From Novosphingobium nitrogenifigens DSM 19370 (lineage in GTDB: Bacteria > Pseudomonadota > Alphaproteobacteria > Sphingomonadales > Sphingomonadaceae), in contig NZ_GL876926.1 in NCBI RefSeq assembly GCF_000192575.1, positions 585,929 through 649,928 on the forward strand: a DNA stretch of 64,000 nucleotides, read 5' to 3'. The notes below the pieces were generated by a model. It searched no databases. It saw only the letters and a program-made list of their open reading frames with translations, and had not been told where the DNA came from. The position numbers were made by a program, and so were the translations under genes. Shown one piece after another: positions 44,811 through 55,149 of the stretch (within the stretch, counting starts at the first letter, position 1; every line of letters starts with the position of its first letter).

Positions 44811-45947
44811 ATGTCGGCCGAAATTGATTTCTACGAACTGCTCGAAGTCGAGCGCACCGCGGATGACAAGACGATCAAGTCCGCATTCCGCAAGCTTGCC
44901 ATGCGGTATCACCCCGACAAGAATCCGGGGGACCAGGACGCAGAGGCGAAGTTCAAGCAGATCAACGAAGCCTATGGCTGCCTGTCTGACCCGCAAAAGC
45001 GGGCGGCCTACGATCGGTTCGGTCATGCCGCGTTCCAGCAGGGCGGGCCGGGTGGTCCGGGCGGCGGAGCCGGTTTCGGCGACGGCAATTTCAGCGATCT
45101 GGGCGACATTTTCGAAACGATCTTCGGCGGCTTCGGCGGCGGCGGGCGTCAACCGGCGCGGCGCGGCGCGGACTTGCGCTATGATCTCGAAATTTCGCTC
45201 GAAGAAGCCTTCCACGGCAAGAACACCGAAATCTCGGTCGAAATCTCCCAGGCTTGCGAACCCTGTGCGGGTTCGGGAGCAACGCCCGGCACGGCTACCC
45301 GCCGCTGCAACATGTGCGGCGGGCAGGGCAAGGTCCGCGCGCAGCAGGGCTTCTTCATGGTCGAGCGGACTTGCCCGACCTGCGGTGGCCGGGGCGAAGT
45401 CATCGAAAAGCCCTGCAAGCATTGTCACGGCGAAGGTCGCGTAGACAAGCCGCAGCGGCTCGAAGTCGAAGTGCCGCCCGGTGTCGACAACGGCACGCGC
45501 ATCCGCCTTGCCGGCAAGGGTGAGGCAGGGCCTTTCGGCGCACCTCCGGGCGATTTGTACATTTTCCTCCACGTCGCCCGGCACAAGGTGTTCGAGCGCG
45601 ACGGGACGACCTTGCTGACCCGCGCGCCGATCAGCTTCACGACGGCGGCTCTGGGCGGTTCTATCGAGCTTCCCGGCCTTGATGGGGCCAAGCACGTGAT
45701 CGAGATCCCAGCGGGGATCCAGTCGGGCAAGCAGTTGCGCAAGCGTGGTGCCGGGATGCCGGTGCTGCAGGGACGCGGTGCCGGTGATCTCGTCATCGAG
45801 ATCCACGTCGAGACGCCGACGCGCCTCAGCACTCGTCAGCGCGAATTGCTGCGCGAATTCCAGGAAACCGAAACCGGCGAGGAATGCCCGCAGTCCAAGG
45901 GCTTTTTCGAACGGATCCGGGACGCCTGGAACGATCTGACCGAATAA
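44811..45947 (+). CDS. dnaJ: Chaperone protein DnaJ
   Basis: A 378-residue type I J-protein. The J domain has HPD in RYHPDKNPG, followed by a Gly/Phe-rich region; the zinc-finger repeats [24 protein letters not shown] and CKHCHGEG are complete; the C-terminal client-binding part ends with the usual [13 protein letters not shown]. It delivers substrates to DnaK. Three bases separate its stop from that of the convergent patatin gene. Confidence 0.97.
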   Translation: MSAEIDFYELLEVERTADDKTIKSAFRKLAMRYHPDKNPGDQDAEAKFKQINEAYGCLSDPQKRAAYDRFGHAAFQQGGPGGPGGGAGFGDGNFSDLGDIFETIFGGFGGGGRQPARRGADLRYDLEISLEEAFHGKNTEISVEISQACEPCAGSGATPGTATRRCNMCGGQGKVRAQQGFFMVERTCPTCGGRGEVIEKPCKHCHGEGRVDKPQRLEVEVPPGVDNGTRIRLAGKGEAGPFGAPPGDLYIFLHVARHKVFERDGTTLLTRAPISFTTAALGGSIELPGLDGAKHVIEIPAGIQSGKQLRKRGAGMPVLQGRGAGDLVIEIHVETPTRLSTRQRELLREFQETETGEECPQSKGFFERIRDAWNDLTE

Positions 45948-45950
45948 GAC

Positions 45951-48269
45951 TCAGGCAAACGCCGCTTCGATTTCGGCGCGGATGCCCGGGATCAGGTCCG
46001 GGTCCGCGTCGAGACGCAAGGCTTCCTCGTCGAGAATGGCAAGGAAGGCCTCCCGCTTGAAACGGCCGAGCGTCGCTTCGGGCAGGGGTGGTTCGACGGC
46101 CGAGGCGATGATGTCGATCATGCGTTCCGCGCCGTGCAGCCGTCCCCAGAGATAATCGTTTTCGCGATAGGCGCGGCTGAAGAACGCGCCGAAATGATAG
46201 AAGGCAATGCCCTTGAGGCAGGCCGGGGCACCGCCCTTGCGGATCGAGCGCGCATCGTCGGGTGAAATGCGGTCGACCTTGATCGGATCGAATTCCCCGA
46301 GACCTTCGCCATCCATCATTGCGAGCGTGGCGATATCGTAGAAAGGGAAGCTGAGATAGGCGAGCAGGAAGTGCCGCCGCAGCGGCTTTTCCATCACCAT
46401 CATGGCCTCGATGATCATTTCTTCGACTTCGTGGTCGAGCACGGCGAGGTCGCGGTGCGCGGCAATGGCCTGCAACACGGCGCCCGGATCGTGCATGATG
46501 ACGCTTGCCGAAGCGGCAAAGCCGGGGCCGAGCCCTCGTGCCGTCTGGCGTCCCTGATAAAGAGCCTGCGCGCGATAGACCATGTCGCGGGCTTCTTCGC
46601 GACCGGTCGTGAGATCGTCGTCGATGTCCCCGGTCCAGTCCTGCGTCAGGCGGCGGGCCAGAAGCTTGAGGCGGCGGATGCGAAAGGCAACGTCGTGCAT
46701 CCGGAAGAAGGCGATCGATTCCTCGCTCGCATCCCCCTTGTCCGTGACCAGCCTTGCGAGGCCCTGCGCATTGAGATGATCGCTCAGGGCGGCGGCGATG
46801 GCCTGCTTCGTCCCCGTATCGGGCGCGACTTCGGCAATGGTGGCCGACAGTTCGGCGATGATCGTGTCTAGCTTGATCCGCGCATAGCCGTGATAGGCAA
46901 AGCCCGCCGATTCAGCGGCGGCTTCCTGCGCCTTGACACGCCACGATGCCATTCGGGCGGGACTGGGGAATTCGAAGAACAGGGTGTGGCCGAACAGGCG
47001 GGCGACTTTCGCCTCGATATCGGGCCGCATGGCTTCGACAAGCGCGCGCATCCGCGCCCGTTCCTGTGACTGGCTTTCGAGCAGTTCGAGATTGTCGCGG
47101 ATCGGCTGTTCGCGGGGAATGGTCGAGAGCGAGGCAAAGATGGTGGTGAAGAACCCCGGGGTGCGCGGGCGTGCGCCGATTGCGCTTTCGCGTTCCCGAA
47201 CCGGGCCGGGAAAGGGCTCGATATAGACGAAGCGCCGGTCGACTTCGCGTCGGGCGGGACGGTCGGGCAGGGCGGCGATCGCTTCGTTGAACGGACGGTT
47301 GTTGAGCACGGCACCGTCAATGAGCGCAGCATCGGCGATCGTGCCTTCCTTCCACCGTTCGGGAAGGATGCGATGGAGGAAGGCGTCGCGCCCAACCCAT
47401 TCGAGGCCGCGTTCATCCACCAGGTCGTCGATTTCCGACACGGTGAGAGGGGGAAAGGCGCCGGGAAAACTGGCCGTCGCCCGTGCCGCAAAAATGAGCT
47501 CGGGACTTTGTGCAAGAGGCGCCGCGCCTCCGGCCGTTGCGCGAAACGGGATGGTGACGCGGTGTTCGCCTTCCTCGACGAGCATGGGGCTGTTGAGGCG
47601 CAATTCCGCGCGGTGTCCGGCAAGATCGGTGGCGGTGATCACGAGGTCGAGCGGATGACCGGCCGGCAGCAGGGCTTCGCCGTTGCCGGTAACCGCCATC
47701 GCGTCGAGCGCGTCGGCAAGCGTGCGGGACAACCCGATGCCGCCAAAAGGTGGCTGGAACCAGCGGGCGCGGATGAGGCGAGATACCTTGCGCCGGACTT
47801 CGCCCCGCGTGCCGGGGGAAAGCCCCGCGTCGTCCAGTCCGTTGCCGGGCATGCGCAGCGCCAGCCAGACCACCGGCCAGGCCCAGAGTTTGGCCAGGCG
47901 TCCCCACGGACGCGCTTCGGGATCGACGAGCACGTCGCTGTCCGCGCAATCGAGCCAGAGTCGTGTCAGCGGATCGAGGCTCTGTCCGCCGAGCAGGGCC
48001 TGCGCCAGAAAGATCGCGTTGATCCCCCCCGCGCTCGATCCGGAAATGATGTCGGGCAAGAGCCGCAAGGCAAGCGCCCGTTCCTCGCCGATGGCGGCAA
48101 AGAGGCGCGTATAGATGTCGACCACGCCGGAAGGCGGAGTCTCACCGGCGTGCCAGGCCCGGCTGGCACGGGTGGCGTGCCAGATTTCCTTGGTCACGCC
48201 GTGCATGTAGACCGCCAGGCTGATCCCGCCCGAGCAGACCAAGGCCACGCGCAGCTCTTTTTGCCTCAT
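45951..48269 (-). CDS. Large patatin-like protein
   Basis: A 772-residue protein with an N-terminal patatin (phospholipase A-like) domain. The oxyanion loop is VCSGGISLAVYMHG, the nucleophile lies in SGSSAGGINA (GxSxG) near residue 80, and the catalytic aspartate in ALIDGAVLNNRPF. A helical C-terminal half (about residues 400-772) of the DUF3376 style follows. Proteins of this long form are of unknown role. The start at 48269 begins the conserved MRQKELRVALVCSGG; an upstream ATG at 48371 is open but has no ribosome site. It is transcribed alone, divergent from the sugar transferase gene. Confidence 0.83.
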   Translation of the reverse strand: MRQKELRVALVCSGGISLAVYMHGVTKEIWHATRASRAWHAGETPPSGVVDIYTRLFAAIGEERALALRLLPDIISGSSAGGINAIFLAQALLGGQSLDPLTRLWLDCADSDVLVDPEARPWGRLAKLWAWPVVWLALRMPGNGLDDAGLSPGTRGEVRRKVSRLIRARWFQPPFGGIGLSRTLADALDAMAVTGNGEALLPAGHPLDLVITATDLAGHRAELRLNSPMLVEEGEHRVTIPFRATAGGAAPLAQSPELIFAARATASFPGAFPPLTVSEIDDLVDERGLEWVGRDAFLHRILPERWKEGTIADAALIDGAVLNNRPFNEAIAALPDRPARREVDRRFVYIEPFPGPVRERESAIGARPRTPGFFTTIFASLSTIPREQPIRDNLELLESQSQERARMRALVEAMRPDIEAKVARLFGHTLFFEFPSPARMASWRVKAQEAAAESAGFAYHGYARIKLDTIIAELSATIAEVAPDTGTKQAIAAALSDHLNAQGLARLVTDKGDASEESIAFFRMHDVAFRIRRLKLLARRLTQDWTGDIDDDLTTGREEARDMVYRAQALYQGRQTARGLGPGFAASASVIMHDPGAVLQAIAAHRDLAVLDHEVEEMIIEAMMVMEKPLRRHFLLAYLSFPFYDIATLAMMDGEGLGEFDPIKVDRISPDDARSIRKGGAPACLKGIAFYHFGAFFSRAYRENDYLWGRLHGAERMIDIIASAVEPPLPEATLGRFKREAFLAILDEEALRLDADPDLIPGIRAEIEAAFA

Positions 48270-48572
48270 CGCCCATGCATGACAGCTTGCAGGAGGTCTG
48301 GCCAGAGGCTCCTTGGGCGGGAAAGGGATGGGGGCGGACCGGTTCGGCGCCGAATCCGGATGATCGGACATAAAATCTGTAAACTTGGCCGACAATGATC
48401 AGGGCGATTGTCGCAAAGTTCGCCGATTTCCGTCACTTTTGACAACTCGCTCCCGGGGTGTGACTGTCAGATTTACCGACGCTTTACGCCTCCGGGATAT
48501 GATCGGAGCAATTGCCTTGGACTGGAACGGACTTTTCGTGCCGGACGGGGTTTGGGAAGGGCATCCGTCTCG
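48270..48572. other. Divergent intergenic region of the Prs module
   Basis: About 300 bp between the patatin gene and the sugar transferase gene, containing the promoters of both. A TTGACA hexamer is seen near 48440, but with no clear -10 at the right spacing, and no convincing sigma54 (GG-N10-GC) site was identified although PrsR is a sigma54-type activator. GTGTGACTGTCAGATTT and GTCACTTTTGACAA are loosely similar, and could be activator sites. Confidence 0.35.
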
Positions 48573-49958
48573 ATGATCCGCTTGTTCAAGCATTACATCC
48601 CCAATGCCGTGATGTTGCTGGCGTTGTTCGACTTCGCCTTGCTGATCGTCTCGGGCGAGCTGGGGTGGGATTTGCGCGCCTGGCAGATCGGGATCGATCC
48701 GGGCGATTTCGGACAGCGTTGGGCGCCCGTGCTGACTTTCGCGGTGCTGGTGCAGCTGGCGATGATTTCGGTCGGGGTCTACGGCCCGGATTCGCTGCGA
48801 TCGATGCGTTATGCGACCGCGCGCCTGCTCGTCGCGATCAGCCTTGGCATCATTGCTCTTTCGGTCGTCTATTTCGTCCTGCCCGGACACACCCTGTGGC
48901 GGTCGAACCTGCTTTACGCGATGTTCCTCTCGATGGTCCTCCTGGTCCTGGTGCGGGTACTGTTCGGCGGATTGCTGGGTACATCGGCCTTTCGGCGCCG
49001 GGTGCTGGTTCTGGGCGCGGGACATCGTGCGGATCGGCTGCGCAAGCTGGGCGAGCGTCCCGAAGCCGGGTTCGTCATCGTCGGCTATGTCGGCATGAGT
49101 GCCCAGCCACCGGAAATCGAGGAAGCGATCCATCGCGACGCCATTTCCAACCTTACGCGGCATGTCGAAAATCTCGGCGTGAGCGAAGTGGTTCTGGCTC
49201 TTGAAGAGCGCCGCAATGCCCTGCCGCTCAAGGATCTGTTGCGGATCAAGACCACCGGCGTTTTCGTGACCGAGTTCTCGACCTTTCTCGAACGCGAGAC
49301 GGGGCGCGTCGATCTCGACACGGTCAATCCGAGCTGGCTGATCTTCTCCGACGGATTTTCCTCGGGCCGGATGGTGTCGAGCGCGATCAAGCGGCTTTTC
49401 GACATCGTCGCGAGCATGACGCTCCTGGTGGTCACGGCGCCGATCATCGCGATCTTTGCCGTGCTCGTGAAACTCGACAGCCGCGGTCCGGCCTTTTTCC
49501 GCCAGACCCGCGTCGGCCATTACGGCGAGACGTTTTCGCTGATCAAGTTGCGTTCGATGCGGGTCGATGCCGAAGCCAACGGCGCGCAATGGGCGGCCAA
49601 GCAGGATCCCCGCGTCACGCGCATAGGTCGCCTGATCCGCAAGCTGCGTATCGACGAACTGCCGCAGACCTGGACTGTCCTCAAAGGCGAGATGAGCTTT
49701 GTCGGGCCGCGTCCAGAACGCCCCGAATTCGTTTCCGATCTTGAAGAACAGCTGCCGTTCTATGCCGAGCGGCACATGGTCAAGCCCGGCATCACCGGTT
49801 GGGCGCAGATCAACTATCCTTATGGCGCGTCGATCGAGGATGCCCGGCATAAGCTCGAATTCGATCTCTATTATGCCAAGAACTACACCCCCTTCCTCGA
49901 TCTCCTGATCCTGCTCCAGACCTTGCGGGTGGTGCTGTGGAACGAGGGCGCGCGGTAA
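48573..49958 (+). CDS. PEP-CTERM/XrtA-type sugar transferase (TIGR03013-like)
   Basis: A 461-residue membrane-bound initiating glycosyltransferase. Four N-terminal helices (about residues 10-135) are followed by a nucleotide-binding-like domain ([16 protein letters not shown]) and the C-terminal bacterial sugar transferase domain with [53 protein letters not shown] and [18 protein letters not shown]. It would load the first sugar phosphate on undecaprenyl phosphate for exopolysaccharide. The gene order with prsK-prsR matches the XrtA/PEP-CTERM family of this enzyme. The ATG at 48573 starts the first helix. Confidence 0.88.
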   Translation: MIRLFKHYIPNAVMLLALFDFALLIVSGELGWDLRAWQIGIDPGDFGQRWAPVLTFAVLVQLAMISVGVYGPDSLRSMRYATARLLVAISLGIIALSVVYFVLPGHTLWRSNLLYAMFLSMVLLVLVRVLFGGLLGTSAFRRRVLVLGAGHRADRLRKLGERPEAGFVIVGYVGMSAQPPEIEEAIHRDAISNLTRHVENLGVSEVVLALEERRNALPLKDLLRIKTTGVFVTEFSTFLERETGRVDLDTVNPSWLIFSDGFSSGRMVSSAIKRLFDIVASMTLLVVTAPIIAIFAVLVKLDSRGPAFFRQTRVGHYGETFSLIKLRSMRVDAEANGAQWAAKQDPRVTRIGRLIRKLRIDELPQTWTVLKGEMSFVGPRPERPEFVSDLEEQLPFYAERHMVKPGITGWAQINYPYGASIEDARHKLEFDLYYAKNYTPFLDLLILLQTLRVVLWNEGAR

Positions 49959-49985
49959 GCGTTCAAAGGGAGGGGGCATGCGATC

Positions 49986-52139
49986 ATGACACCGACATTG
50001 AACGCCGGCAGCTGGGCCGGGGTTGACGGATGGGTGTTCCTGCTTGCCGCTTTCGGGGCCATGCTGCTTGCGGTGTGGTTGCTCGACAGGCGGCGGCGGC
50101 GGCGCGGTTCGACCAGCCTGACGATGATCGTCGGGCTTTGCCTCAATGCGCTGTGGTGCTTGCTGCTCTCGGTCGACGGGCGTGGCGGACTTGTCGCGGG
50201 ATTGGGGGAAGTCGCCCGCAATCTGGGCTGGCTGGTCGTCGTGCTCAACCTGTTCGCGCGCGACAATCGCGATGAAACGGTGGCGCCGGTGCGGCCGGTG
50301 CTGGCCGCGCTCGCTCTGGTCGAACTGTTCCAGATTGCCCTCGCCATCCTCTTCACGCGGTTCGGGAAGATCCCGGCCGCTGCGGAGATGATCGTCCAGC
50401 TTTCCGATCTCTTCCACTTGCTGATGACGACCGGCGCGCTGGTCCTGGTTCACAATCTTTACGTGGGGGCGGTTGCCGGACGGCGCGCGGCGGATCGCTG
50501 GAACTGCATGGCGCTGGCGCTGATCTGGGGCTATGACCTCAATTACTACACGATCGCCTATCTCGGCCATTCGGTCCCAGAGGATCTCGTCATGCTGCGG
50601 GGCCTTGCCCAAGGCGTGGCGGTGGTCCTGTTCGGACTGGGCGAGCGCAGTGGATCGCATGCGCGCTTTTCGCCTTCGCGGGCGGTGGCGTTCCAGTCGC
50701 TGGTCCTCCTGGTCATCGGCGTCTACCTGATCCTGATGGTCGGCGCGGCGCAGTCGGTGGCGTGGTTGGGCGGCAATGCCAGCGCGCTGGTCCAACTCGG
50801 CTTTGCCTTTGCAACGACGGTGGCGATTATCGCGGCGGTTCCGTCGAGCCGCCTGCGCCGCTGGCTCAACGTCGTTCTGGCCAAGCACTTCTTCCAGCAT
50901 CGTTATGACTATCGCGCCGAATGGCTGCGCTTTACCCGCACCATCGGGCGGGCGGGGCCCAATGCCCAGCCGTTGCACGCGCGTCTGGTTCAGGCGGTTG
51001 CCGACATTACCGACAGCGCGCGCGGCCTGTTGCTGGTGCCGGGCGAGGGCGGCGATCTGGTTCTTGCCGCGCGCTGGCAATGGCCGACACTTGAAGTCCC
51101 TGCGAGCGCCCTGCCGCAGGATGCAGTCGCCTTTCTCGAACGGCGCGGGTTCATCGTCGATCTCGACCAGATCCGGGCGGGCACCGATTTCGAAGGGGAA
51201 GCGGCCATCGTTCCGGGCTGGATGATTGCCGAAGAGGCGATCTGGGTCTTGGTGCCGCTGATCCATTTCGACCGGCTCGTCGGTCTTGTCGTGCTGGGGC
51301 GTCCCTCTGTCGCACGCGAACTCGACTGGGAGGATTTCGACCTCCTGCGCGTGGTCGGGCAGCAGCTTGCAAGCTATCTTGCCGAACACGGCAGTCAGGT
51401 CGCCCTGCTCGAGGCGAGCCGGTTCGACGAATTCAACCGGCGCATGGCCTTCGTCATGCACGACATCAAGAACCTGGCCAGCCAGCTTGCCCTGCTGGCC
51501 CGCAATGCCGAACGTCATGCCGACAATCCGGCCTTTCGCAGCGACATGCTGGTGACGCTCCGCAATGCTGCCGACAAGCTCAATGCCCTGATCGCGCGCC
51601 TGTCTCGCTATGGTTCGGGGACGGTGCAGGCGATTGAGCAGATCGATGCGGCCGACGTGATCCGGGGGATCGCCCACCGCGCCAATGCTGCCCTGGGGCG
51701 CGATCAGGTCCTTGCCGCCGATGTCCGCCCCTGCCGCATCCTCGCCGGTCGCGAGCCGCTCGAACAAGTGCTCAGCCATCTGGTCCAGAATGCGCTCGAT
51801 GCTACCGACAACGGTCTTGGCGTCGTGCTCAATACGCGGGTCGATGGTGCCGAAGGGGTCATCGAAGTGATCGACAGCGGTTGCGGCATGAGCGCCGATT
51901 TCGTCCGCAATCGCCTGTTCACGCCGTTCGTGTCGACCAAGTCCGGCGGGTTCGGCATCGGAGCTTTCGAAGCGCGCGAGCTGGTGAAAGCCATGCGCGG
52001 AAAGCTCGAAGTCGAAAGCCGCGAAGGGCTCGGAAGCCGTTTCAGTGTCCGCCTGCCTTTGGCGCCATCCGAACCCGATACCTCCATTTCCTCCAGCCGG
52101 ACTTCTCCGGAATCCCCGATGAAAGTTACCCGAGCATGA
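49986..52139 (+). CDS. prsK: PEP-CTERM system sensor histidine kinase PrsK
   Basis: A 717-residue histidine kinase. The first 290 residues form eight or nine membrane helices, followed by a GAF-like sensor domain (about 320-460), then a HisKA helix with H492 in VMHDIKNLASQ and an ATPase domain with LVQNALDATDNG, IDSGCGMS and STKSGGFGIGAFEARE. This layout and gene order are those of PrsK, the kinase of exosortase-linked exopolysaccharide regions. Its stop overlaps the start of prsR (ATGA). Confidence 0.88.
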   Translation: MTPTLNAGSWAGVDGWVFLLAAFGAMLLAVWLLDRRRRRRGSTSLTMIVGLCLNALWCLLLSVDGRGGLVAGLGEVARNLGWLVVVLNLFARDNRDETVAPVRPVLAALALVELFQIALAILFTRFGKIPAAAEMIVQLSDLFHLLMTTGALVLVHNLYVGAVAGRRAADRWNCMALALIWGYDLNYYTIAYLGHSVPEDLVMLRGLAQGVAVVLFGLGERSGSHARFSPSRAVAFQSLVLLVIGVYLILMVGAAQSVAWLGGNASALVQLGFAFATTVAIIAAVPSSRLRRWLNVVLAKHFFQHRYDYRAEWLRFTRTIGRAGPNAQPLHARLVQAVADITDSARGLLLVPGEGGDLVLAARWQWPTLEVPASALPQDAVAFLERRGFIVDLDQIRAGTDFEGEAAIVPGWMIAEEAIWVLVPLIHFDRLVGLVVLGRPSVARELDWEDFDLLRVVGQQLASYLAEHGSQVALLEASRFDEFNRRMAFVMHDIKNLASQLALLARNAERHADNPAFRSDMLVTLRNAADKLNALIARLSRYGSGTVQAIEQIDAADVIRGIAHRANAALGRDQVLAADVRPCRILAGREPLEQVLSHLVQNALDATDNGLGVVLNTRVDGAEGVIEVIDSGCGMSADFVRNRLFTPFVSTKSGGFGIGAFEARELVKAMRGKLEVESREGLGSRFSVRLPLAPSEPDTSISSSRTSPESPMKVTRA

Positions 52140-53500
52140 CTTCCATTCATCCCAAGCTCCTCATCGTCGAGGACGATCCGGGCCTGCAGGCCCAGCTCAA
52201 ATGGGCCTACGAGGATTTCGATGTCCTGCTCGCGGGGGATCGCCAGACTGCACTGACGCTGTTGCGTGCCGAAGAGCCGCCGGTGGTCACGCTCGATCTG
52301 GGGCTGCCGCCCGATCCCGACGGCGTCAGCGAGGGGTTTGCCCTCCTCGACGAGATCATGGCGCTCAAGCCCGATACCAAGGTGATCGTTGCCTCCGGCC
52401 ACGGCGCGCGCGAATCCGCCCTGCGCGCCATTCAGCGGGGCGCCTATGACTTCTATGCCAAGCCGGTCGACATCGACGCGCTCGGACTGATCGTTCGCCG
52501 GGCGCTCCACGTTTACAAGCTAGAGCTCGAAAACCGCCTGCTGGCCGAGCGGGCCCCTGCCGATCATCGCGTTCTCGGACGGCTGCTGACCGCGGCGCCC
52601 GAAATGGTCAAGGTCGCCCGCACGATCGAGCGTGTGGCCAACACCAATGTCTCGGTCATGCTGCTCGGCGCCAGTGGGACGGGCAAGGAATTGCTCGCAC
52701 GCGGGCTGCACGAGGCATCCTCTCGGGCCAAAGGGGCCTTCGTTGCGATCAATTGCGCGGCGATCCCGGAAAACCTGCTCGAAAGCGAATTGTTCGGACA
52801 TGAAAAGGGTGCCTTCACCGGTGCGGTCAAGATGACCGAAGGCAAGATCGAACAGGCCGATGGCGGCACCCTGTTCCTCGATGAAGTCGGCGACATCCCC
52901 TTGCAATTGCAGGTCAAGCTCTTGCGCTTCTTGCAGGAGCGCACGATCGAGCGGATCGGCGGGCGGCGTTCGATCGAGGTCGATACCCGGATCGTTTGCG
53001 CCACGCACCAGAACCTTGACGCGATGATTGCGGACGGGCGCTTTCGTGAGGATCTCTACTACCGGCTCGCCGAAATCGTCGTGCGCATCCCTTCGCTTGC
53101 CGAACGAGCGGGCGATGCAGTGTTGTTGGCGCGGGCTTTTCTCACGCGCTTTGCGGCGGAGATGAACCCCCAGGTCCGTGGCTTTGGCCCCGATGCACTG
53201 GCGGCGATCGACGCGTGGGGCTGGCCGGGCAATGTCCGTGAACTGGAAAACCGGATCAAGCGGGCGGTCATCATGGCCGACGGCAAGCTGGTGACGGCAG
53301 CCGATCTCGATCTGGTCGAGCCGGGCGATACTGAGGAGCATTCGCTCAACCTGAAGTCCGCGCGCGAGGCGACCGACAAACGGATGATCCGCCATGCTCT
53401 GGCGCGCAGCGAAGGGAATATCAGCAATACCGCACGCTTGCTCGGGATCAGTCGGCCCACGCTCTATGACCTTATCAAGCAATACGATCTCCAGGGCTAG
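52136..53500 (+). CDS. prsR: PEP-CTERM system sigma54-type response regulator PrsR
   Basis: A 454-residue NtrC-type regulator. The receiver domain has D54 (VTLDLGLPPDPDG) and an ASGHG threonine-like position with AKPVD; the AAA+ domain has Walker A GASGTGKE, the sigma54 contact loop EKGAFTGAVK, Walker B GGTLFLDEVGD and the arginine fingers; a Fis-type helix-turn-helix ends SNTARLLGISRPTLYDLIKQY. It should turn on sigma54 promoters when phosphorylated by PrsK. It is coupled to prsK and overlaps the next gene. Confidence 0.93.
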   Translation: MTSIHPKLLIVEDDPGLQAQLKWAYEDFDVLLAGDRQTALTLLRAEEPPVVTLDLGLPPDPDGVSEGFALLDEIMALKPDTKVIVASGHGARESALRAIQRGAYDFYAKPVDIDALGLIVRRALHVYKLELENRLLAERAPADHRVLGRLLTAAPEMVKVARTIERVANTNVSVMLLGASGTGKELLARGLHEASSRAKGAFVAINCAAIPENLLESELFGHEKGAFTGAVKMTEGKIEQADGGTLFLDEVGDIPLQLQVKLLRFLQERTIERIGGRRSIEVDTRIVCATHQNLDAMIADGRFREDLYYRLAEIVVRIPSLAERAGDAVLLARAFLTRFAAEMNPQVRGFGPDALAAIDAWGWPGNVRELENRIKRAVIMADGKLVTAADLDLVEPGDTEEHSLNLKSAREATDKRMIRHALARSEGNISNTARLLGISRPTLYDLIKQYDLQG

Positions 53501-55082
53501 GCTGCTCGGTCGCCTCGGGCTCGGCCTTGCCGCCTGTGGCGCTGCCGCCATGGTAAGCGGCGGGGAGACGGCTGTCGAAAAGGCGCGGCACGATGCCGAC
53601 GCGGCCTTTGTCCGGCGCGATCCGGTCGCGGCGGAGCTCTTGCTGCGGAATGCGATCAAGCAGACCCATGCCGCGGACGCCCTGCGCGCGTGGCTGGCCG
53701 AGGCTCTGTTCTTTCAGGGGGACCGGGACGGTGCGCGCAAGGTCTTGGCCGAGGGGGGCTTCACCCCTGACAGCGCGGGTCTTGGCTTGCGGGTGAAAGG
53801 GCAAGTCGCGCTGGCCGACGGCGACCTTGGAGGAGCCGGGGCAGCCTTCGATCAGGCCTTGCGCATCGTTCCTGACGATCCTGACTTGTGGGTCGCGATT
53901 GCCTCGTTGCGGTTTACCGGGGGTGAGCAGGAGCAGGCGATCGAAGCCTCGGAAAAGGCGGTCGTCCTCGATCCGAAGAATCCGCGCGCGCTGGCGCTGC
54001 GCGGCTTGCTGATCCGCGAACAATACGGTCTCGCCGCATCGTTGCCGTGGTTCGAGGCTGCGCTCAAGAACCATCCCGACGACCCGCCGTTGCTCGATGC
54101 CTATGCCTCGACGCTGGGCGATCTCGGACAGTATCGCGCGATGCTGATCGTCTGTCGCAAGCTTGCCGAGGTCGATCCCAAGAACCCTCGCCCCTTCCTG
54201 CTTCAGGCAGTTCTGGCCGCGCGGGCCGGACAGACGAACCTTGCCCGCTCGATCCTGCAACGCACGGGCACGACCTATCGCGATATGCCCGCTGCCATGC
54301 TGTTGTCGGGGGTTCTCGAGTATCAGGCCGGGAATTACGACAGTTCGGTCGGCGTGCTCGAACGTCTGGTGCGGATACAGCCGGACAACCGCACCGCTCG
54401 CCATGTGCTTGCGCGCGCTCTTGGGGCCAAAGGCGACTGGCGCCGTCTCGTCGACTTGTTCGATGGCGATGTCGCGGCGGGGCGTGGCGACGCGGACATG
54501 GCCGCGCTGGTGGGCAAGGCGTGGTTGCACCTTGGGCAACCGGGGCGGGGGCGGCCGATCCTTGCCCAGGCCTTGGCGCGAAAAGGGTCGCAAGTGGCGG
54601 TTCCGCTCGCTGCGGATGGCGAACTGTCGGTGCTGGCCTCGCGCTATGGCGACGATCCTGCCCATGCGGCCAATGCGGTACCCTATATCCGCGCCCTGAT
54701 GGCGGCGCACCATCTCGACGAGGCGCAGGACATTGCCGACCGCTTGCGCGACGACAATGACGGCAATGCTGAAGTCAATCTTCTGGCCGGTGACGTGCGC
54801 ATGATGCGGGGTGATGCTGCGGGAGCCTTGCTCGATTACACCAATGCCGCCGCGATCCGTTTCAACGAGGCGGTTCTGGTCCGCATGGATGCTGCCTTGC
54901 GCAGCGCCGGGCGCAAGAGCGATGCGGATGCGATGACCTCTCGTTTTCTGGGGCAGAACCCGTCGAGCGTGACGGCGATGACCTTGCTTGCGGCAAGCTG
55001 GGCCGAGGATCCCGCGCGCGCTTCGGATCTTGCCGCCTTGCGCAAGGCCATGCTGGCGCGGGGACAGGATATTCCGCTTTGA
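53466..55082 (+). CDS. TPR-repeat lipoprotein, PrsT-like
   Basis: A 538-residue protein built mainly of tetratricopeptide repeats (for example LLRNAIKQTHAADALRAW, EQEQAIEASEKAVVLDPKN and SVGVLERLVRIQPDNRTA). Its N-terminus has a hydrophobic stretch ending GLAAC, a possible lipobox with C24. The position directly behind prsR, with a 35-base overlap, matches PrsT, but PrsT is usually much longer (around 900 residues), so this is a short version. TPR proteins in this setting are thought to help assemble polysaccharide or PEP-CTERM protein export. Confidence 0.7.
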   Translation: MTLSSNTISRARLLGRLGLGLAACGAAAMVSGGETAVEKARHDADAAFVRRDPVAAELLLRNAIKQTHAADALRAWLAEALFFQGDRDGARKVLAEGGFTPDSAGLGLRVKGQVALADGDLGGAGAAFDQALRIVPDDPDLWVAIASLRFTGGEQEQAIEASEKAVVLDPKNPRALALRGLLIREQYGLAASLPWFEAALKNHPDDPPLLDAYASTLGDLGQYRAMLIVCRKLAEVDPKNPRPFLLQAVLAARAGQTNLARSILQRTGTTYRDMPAAMLLSGVLEYQAGNYDSSVGVLERLVRIQPDNRTARHVLARALGAKGDWRRLVDLFDGDVAAGRGDADMAALVGKAWLHLGQPGRGRPILAQALARKGSQVAVPLAADGELSVLASRYGDDPAHAANAVPYIRALMAAHHLDEAQDIADRLRDDNDGNAEVNLLAGDVRMMRGDAAGALLDYTNAAAIRFNEAVLVRMDAALRSAGRKSDADAMTSRFLGQNPSSVTAMTLLAASWAEDPARASDLAALRKAMLARGQDIPL

Positions 55083-55149
55083 CCTGATGCTCTCGTGCGC
55101 TACCCATTCAATCGTTCGATTAAAATGATGGGCTGCGCGGGAGAGAGGC

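Noticed and set aside
48399..51779. A 1126-codon open frame on the minus strand opposite the sugar transferase and prsK genes
   Set aside because: Very rich in Arg, Gln, Asp and His, typical of reverse-strand translation of GC-rich codons; both opposite genes have clear motifs.
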